Shown: positions 4,258 through 7,711 of the stretch, in pieces
Position numbering within the stretch: the first letter of the stretch is position 1
Layout: each line of letters starts with the position of its first letter
From: Intestinibacter sp.
GTDB lineage: Bacteria; Bacillota; Clostridia; Peptostreptococcales; Peptostreptococcaceae
Reading direction: 5' to 3'
Assembly (NCBI RefSeq): GCF_022780145.1
Contig: NZ_JALEXO010000318.1
Location: 1-7,711, forward strand
Length of the DNA: 7,711 nucleotides
Program-made: the position numbers and the translations under genes
Notes under the pieces: model-generated
Told to the model about the DNA's origin: nothing
The model's input: only the letters and a program-made list of their open reading frames with translations
The model's database searches: none

Positions 4258-6675
4258 ATGGTGAATATTTTTAATCATATGGATAATTTTATTTTTGTGA
4301 TAAGCACCAACAGAAAGATAAAATTTGCTAATAAAACTGTTTTAAAAAAGATAAATGCAGATTTAAAAGACATTGTAGATACTCCTGTAAAAGACTGCCT
4401 ATACAGTAATGGAAAAAGTATAGATAATTTAATCAATAGTTTAGAAAAAGATGAAGATATAAATTTTGACTTTTACTTGGAAATTGATACAAAAAAATAT
4501 TTTTTTAATGGAGATTTATTAGAAGGTACTTTTTATAAAGAACGCAGTTACTTCATAATAGCTAGAGATGTATGTGAAAAATACTATAAAAGAGAGGATC
4601 TAGAAGCTCTATTAGATACTATAAATATAAATTGCTTTATTAAAAATAAAAAAGGCGAGTATTTATATGCTAATAAAAGAAAATGTGATTCTCACAATAG
4701 AACAAAAGAAGAAATTATAGGTCATCGAACGAATGATTTGTTTAGTATAGAAGAGTCAGAATATATTGAAAAAATCGAAAATGAAGTGATAAAAAGAAAA
4801 GAGCCTTTTTCAACAGAAGAAAAATTTACTATTGGAGATAAAAAAGTATGGTATGAAGTGGCGATAAATGCGATTTTAAATGAAGACGACAGTGTAAAAA
4901 ATATAGTTGGAAGTAGTAGAAATATAGATATAAGAAAACATCTAAATAAAACATTAGATTATACAAGGATTAAATTTAGAGAAATTAATAAATTTTTAGA
5001 TGAAGATAAAGATAATCTAATGAATTTATTAGACTATATATCTGAAAAAACGTTGATGCATTTTAATGCTGACGGAATAGCTATTATGCTTTATAAAGAA
5101 AAAGAAAACGATTTTTGCACATTAGTCACCAGGGGAATAGTATTAGATGATTTTAATTTTGATGCTAGTGAAAAGAAAGAGGTTTTTGAATATTCATATG
5201 AAAAATATTCTAAGAAATTAGAAGTAGAAGGTATTAAATACGTAGATGAAATGAAAAATAAAATAGTAGCTGAGAAATTAAAGGAAAAAAATATTTATAA
5301 AGTAGGAATATACAATATTTCAATAGGTAAAAAAATATTAGGTCATATAATAATAACTTTTTTACAAGATACAAAGCCTATAGAATATGGATACGATTAT
5401 ATAAAGACAATATGTTCTCATTTGGCTGTTACTATTTCAAATATAAATGAATCTAGAAAGATAAAGGAAGAGCTTAAAGAGTACAAGCAAAAGAGAGAAT
5501 ATCTACAAAAATGTATAGAAATATCTGTAGATATAGTAGGTAAATTTGACATAGATGGAAACCTTATTTATATAAATGCAGATAGGTTGAAAAATATATT
5601 AGGATGGAATGTAAGGGAATTAAAGGATAAAAGTCTGTATAATATAATGACACCAAGGGATAGAGATGATTTATATACACAAATAAAAAATGGAAATGAT
5701 TCCACTATACATATGGAAAGTCAATTTCTTTGTAAAAACGGAGAGCGCAAGTGGCTTGAATGCAACATAAAACAATATAAGAACCAAGATTATTTCTTTT
5801 TTACAGCAAGGGATATTACACATAAAAAGGAATACCAAAAGAAGGAAAAATTATTAGAAGAAGCAGTGCAGTTAGAATCATTGAAAAATAGATTTTTTAG
5901 CAATATATCTCATGAATTTAGAACACCGATAAATATAATTTTAGGTACAGTTCAATTAATTGAGAAATGTAGACAAAATGAAAATTATACATTGGAATAT
6001 TTAGATTATCATATTAATTTTATAAAAAGAAATTCTTATAGATTATTGAGACTTGTACAAAATTTATTGGATCTAAGTCAAATACAAAGCGAATACTACG
6101 ATACGAACTTTGGAAATTACGATATAGTCAATATTGTTGAAGATATAACTATGTCAGTTGCTACATATTTGGAAAATAAAGACGTACAATTGATTTTTGA
6201 CACTAATTGCGAGGAACAGGTTATTTCCTGTGATCCTGAAAAGATAGAGAGAATCATCCTAAATCTATTGTCTAATGCCATTAAGTATAATAAAGACAAT
6301 AATGATATAGAAGTGTGTATGTTTATTGATGATGAATTTGTAAAAATATATATAAAGGATCATGGTATAGGTATAGAAAAAGAAGAATTAAAAGTTATAT
6401 TTGAAGAGTTTAAGAAGGTAGATGATGGGCTGACCAGATCCTGTGAAGGAAGTGGAATAGGATTGTCTATTGTAAATCAATTTGTAAAAATTCATAAAGG
6501 ATATGTAAATGTAAATAGTGAAGTGGGGGTGGGTTCAACATTTGAAGTTGTGTTACCCAACAAAATTAATGATCTAGATAATAGTATTAGTAGAAATTTT
6601 ATAGCAAGTGACAATATAATGGGTCAAAGCAAGATAGAAAGATGCAACATAGAATTTTCTGATATCTATAATTAG
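4258..6675 (+). CDS. cytoplasmic orphan sensor histidine kinase, PAS-PAS-GAF-PAS-HisKA-HATPase_c
   Basis: This 805-residue kinase has no membrane helix, so it senses internal signals. The sensor part reads as PAS-like (about 1-108), PAS (about 112-226, with IKNKKGEYLYANKRK), GAF-like (about 250-395) and PAS (about 413-525, with VGKFDIDGNLIYINADRL and the C-terminal FFTARDITHKKEY). The HisKA H-box is FFSNISHEFRTPINIILG with phospho-acceptor His552. The ATPase domain shows the N-box IERIILNLLSNAIKY (N669, N673), G1 DHGIGI (701-706), an F-box around FEEFKK and G2 EGSGIGLSIV (730-739), ending near VVLPN (768). About 37 further residues form an unassigned tail. All catalytic motifs are intact. ATG 4258 lies 7 nt after AAGGAGGG (4243-4250). 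No response regulator is adjacent and a terminator follows, so it is an orphan; in Clostridia such soluble multi-PAS kinases often act on Spo0A, which is an inference here. Confidence 0.93.
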   Translation: MVNIFNHMDNFIFVISTNRKIKFANKTVLKKINADLKDIVDTPVKDCLYSNGKSIDNLINSLEKDEDINFDFYLEIDTKKYFFNGDLLEGTFYKERSYFIIARDVCEKYYKREDLEALLDTININCFIKNKKGEYLYANKRKCDSHNRTKEEIIGHRTNDLFSIEESEYIEKIENEVIKRKEPFSTEEKFTIGDKKVWYEVAINAILNEDDSVKNIVGSSRNIDIRKHLNKTLDYTRIKFREINKFLDEDKDNLMNLLDYISEKTLMHFNADGIAIMLYKEKENDFCTLVTRGIVLDDFNFDASEKKEVFEYSYEKYSKKLEVEGIKYVDEMKNKIVAEKLKEKNIYKVGIYNISIGKKILGHIIITFLQDTKPIEYGYDYIKTICSHLAVTISNINESRKIKEELKEYKQKREYLQKCIEISVDIVGKFDIDGNLIYINADRLKNILGWNVRELKDKSLYNIMTPRDRDDLYTQIKNGNDSTIHMESQFLCKNGERKWLECNIKQYKNQDYFFFTARDITHKKEYQKKEKLLEEAVQLESLKNRFFSNISHEFRTPINIILGTVQLIEKCRQNENYTLEYLDYHINFIKRNSYRLLRLVQNLLDLSQIQSEYYDTNFGNYDIVNIVEDITMSVATYLENKDVQLIFDTNCEEQVISCDPEKIERIILNLLSNAIKYNKDNNDIEVCMFIDDEFVKIYIKDHGIGIEKEELKVIFEEFKKVDDGLTRSCEGSGIGLSIVNQFVKIHKGYVNVNSEVGVGSTFEVVLPNKINDLDNSISRNFIASDNIMGQSKIERCNIEFSDIYN

Positions 6676-6698
6676 ATATAGTTATAAAAGTACGAAAT

Positions 6699-6726
6699 AA
6701 GGAGGTGATTTTCACCTCCTTGTTTT
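6699..6726 (+). terminator. rho-independent terminator of the kinase gene
   Basis: AAGGAGGTGA (6699-6708) and TCACCTCCTT (6712-6721) form a perfect 10-bp stem around a TTT loop, followed by GTTTTAATT. It begins 23 nt after the kinase stop. The stem arms equal a full Shine-Dalgarno sequence and the 16S rRNA 3'-end anti-Shine-Dalgarno sequence. The T-run is short (four), so termination may be partial. Confidence 0.75.
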
Positions 6727-6755
6727 AATTAATATCTTAATAATATAAAATATAG

Positions 6756-6761
6756 TATAAT
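6756..6761 (+). promoter_or_regulatory. candidate -10 box for the alanyl-tRNA editing gene
   Basis: A perfect TATAAT lies 48 nt before the start codon, downstream of the kinase terminator. No good -35 element is visible at 16-18 nt spacing and there is no extended TG, so the assignment is weak. Partial read-through from the kinase gene is an alternative. Confidence 0.3.
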
Positions 6762-6809
6762 AAAAATATTGATAATGATAATATAGTATAAGGAAAGGTA
6801 AAAGTTACA

Positions 6810-7711
6810 ATGCAAAAATTATTTTATGAAGATTCTGAGATAAAAGATTTTACTTGTGAGATAGAAAAAGTCGATGAAATAGATGGAAAATATCATGTTG
6901 TTTTAGATAAAACTGCATTTTACCCTGGTGGAGGTGGGCAACTATGTGATTTAGGAACGATAGAATCATGTGATATACAAGATGTATACGAAAAAGACGA
7001 CGAGATATACCACGTCGTAAAATCAAAACCAAATAAAATACACAAGGTCAAATGCAGTCTAGATTGGAACAGAAGAGAATACTCAATGGTACACCATCTT
7101 GCACAGCACGTTATATCGGCGTTGTTTCTAGATAAATTTAAAAGAAAGACTACAAGCTTTCATATGGGAGTTGAGGGAAGTTCTGTAGATATTGAAGGAA
7201 GCTTTTCTGATGATGAGATTTTAAAAATTGAAAAAATGGCAAATGACGTTATTTCAGAAAATATCGCCGTAGAGTGTTTTGAAATAACTAGAAAGGAAGC
7301 TAAAAAACTAAAAATAAAGGATGATTTTTCTAAAATTCATGGAGATGTTAGAATTGTAAAAGTAGGAGACTTGGATTTTAACTGCTGCTGTGGTGTACAT
7401 CCTAAGTCAACTTTAAATTTAAAGGTAATAAAATTTAGAAAATGGGAAAAATACAAGGACTCAACTAGAATAGAGTATTTTGCAGGAAACAAAGCGATAG
7501 ATTATATAATAAATAGAGATAGATATCTAAGCAAGATTTGTAAATATTTAAGCTGTAGCGATGAAGAATCTATCAAGGGAATAGAAAATATAAACAATAA
7601 ATTGAGCGAGTCTATAAAAGAAAATAAAAAATTAAAAGAAGAAATAGCAAATTATGAAGTAAAGGATATAATTTCATCTGCGAAAATTGTAAATGGAGTA
7701 TCTGTAATAAA
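6810..7711 (+). CDS. AlaX-type alanyl-tRNA editing protein, 5' part (truncated by the window edge)
   Basis: The frame is open from ATG 6810 to the end of the window (300 codons, no stop). The protein is related to the editing domain of alanyl-tRNA synthetase and is expected to hydrolyse mischarged Ser- or Gly-tRNA(Ala) in trans in the cytoplasm. Visible marks are TAFYPGGGGQLCDLG (35-49), the zinc-binding HxxxH in HHLAQH (H96, H100), SFHMG, and the second metal site CCGVH (C193, H197), equivalent to CGGTH of AlaRS. RIEYFAG follows, then a Lys/Glu-rich coiled coil (about 265-290). That layout matches long AlaX proteins, whose C-terminus is usually a DHHA1 domain, which would lie beyond position 7711. 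There is no aminoacylation domain at the N-terminus, so this is not AlaRS itself. A ribosome binding site (AAGGAAAGG, 6790-6798) lies 11 nt upstream, slightly far. It may be transcribed on its own or partly with the kinase. Confidence 0.9.
   Translation, partial: MQKLFYEDSEIKDFTCEIEKVDEIDGKYHVVLDKTAFYPGGGGQLCDLGTIESCDIQDVYEKDDEIYHVVKSKPNKIHKVKCSLDWNRREYSMVHHLAQHVISALFLDKFKRKTTSFHMGVEGSSVDIEGSFSDDEILKIEKMANDVISENIAVECFEITRKEAKKLKIKDDFSKIHGDVRIVKVGDLDFNCCCGVHPKSTLNLKVIKFRKWEKYKDSTRIEYFAGNKAIDYIINRDRYLSKICKYLSCSDEESIKGIENINNKLSESIKENKKLKEEIANYEVKDIISSAKIVNGVSVI

Noticed and set aside
4251..4274. Seven-codon leader ORF (ATG 4251 to TAA 4272-4274) overlapping the kinase start
   Set aside because: The ATG touches the end of the AAGGAGGG site, too close to be used, while ATG 4258 has ideal spacing and opens the long frame.
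6712..6721. TCACCTCCTT as the 3' end of a 16S rRNA gene or fragment
   Set aside because: Nothing upstream resembles rRNA; the sequence is one arm of a perfect hairpin after a protein gene, so it is a terminator.
6850..7032. 60-residue open frame on -
   Set aside because: It is antisense to the conserved N-terminal editing domain of the AlaX-type gene, so it is a shadow frame.
1..7711. CRISPR array, insertion sequence, tRNA genes or large repeats
   Set aside because: No regularly spaced repeats, transposase motifs, cloverleaf-like sequences or long terminal inverted repeats were seen on reading the window.

Overview
The window is very AT-rich, with heavy use of AGA and ATA codons, strong AAGGAGG-type ribosome binding sites and compact hairpin-plus-T terminators. 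Together with a SpoVB-type flippase and a soluble multi-PAS orphan histidine kinase, this points to a low-GC, probably spore-forming anaerobic Firmicute of the class Clostridia. I would guess a Clostridiaceae or Peptostreptococcaceae member, but the sequence alone does not settle the family.

Layout, left to right. Positions 1-225 hold the 3' end of an alpha/beta-hydrolase reading frame on +, broken by two in-frame stops (127-129 and 169-171). It meets a 521-residue SpoVB/MurJ-type lipid-linked oligosaccharide flippase on - (351-1916) across a hairpin-rich terminator zone (243-340). A 183-bp divergent promoter region separates the flippase from a two-gene + unit. That unit encodes a small sigma-70/ECF-type factor (TTG start, 2100-2585) and, one base after its stop, a single-pass membrane protein (2587-3336) with a long acidic cytoplasmic head and an outside domain carrying a W-x(2)-GDFSNAVEVHNKVW signature. 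I read this pair as a sigma factor and its probable membrane-bound regulator. A strong 19-bp bidirectional terminator (3350-3398) separates the pair from a convergent - gene (3409-3999) for an unrecognised membrane-anchored extracytoplasmic protein.

A 258-bp intergenic stretch with roughly helically phased A-tracts (4000-4257) then leads into a large, fully cytoplasmic histidine kinase on + (4258-6675; PAS-PAS-GAF-PAS-HisKA-HATPase_c) with no response regulator beside it. Its terminator (6699-6725) has a stem identical to the Shine-Dalgarno/anti-Shine-Dalgarno pair. Last is the 5' part of an AlaX-type alanyl-tRNA editing protein (6810 onward), cut by the window edge.

Functionally, the window mixes signalling and envelope genes (sigma/regulator pair, flippase, anchored protein, orphan kinase) with one translation-quality-control gene. 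No mobile element, CRISPR array, tRNA or rRNA is visible. The least explained parts are the sigma/membrane-protein pair, the anchored protein at 3409-3999, and the doubly interrupted hydrolase.
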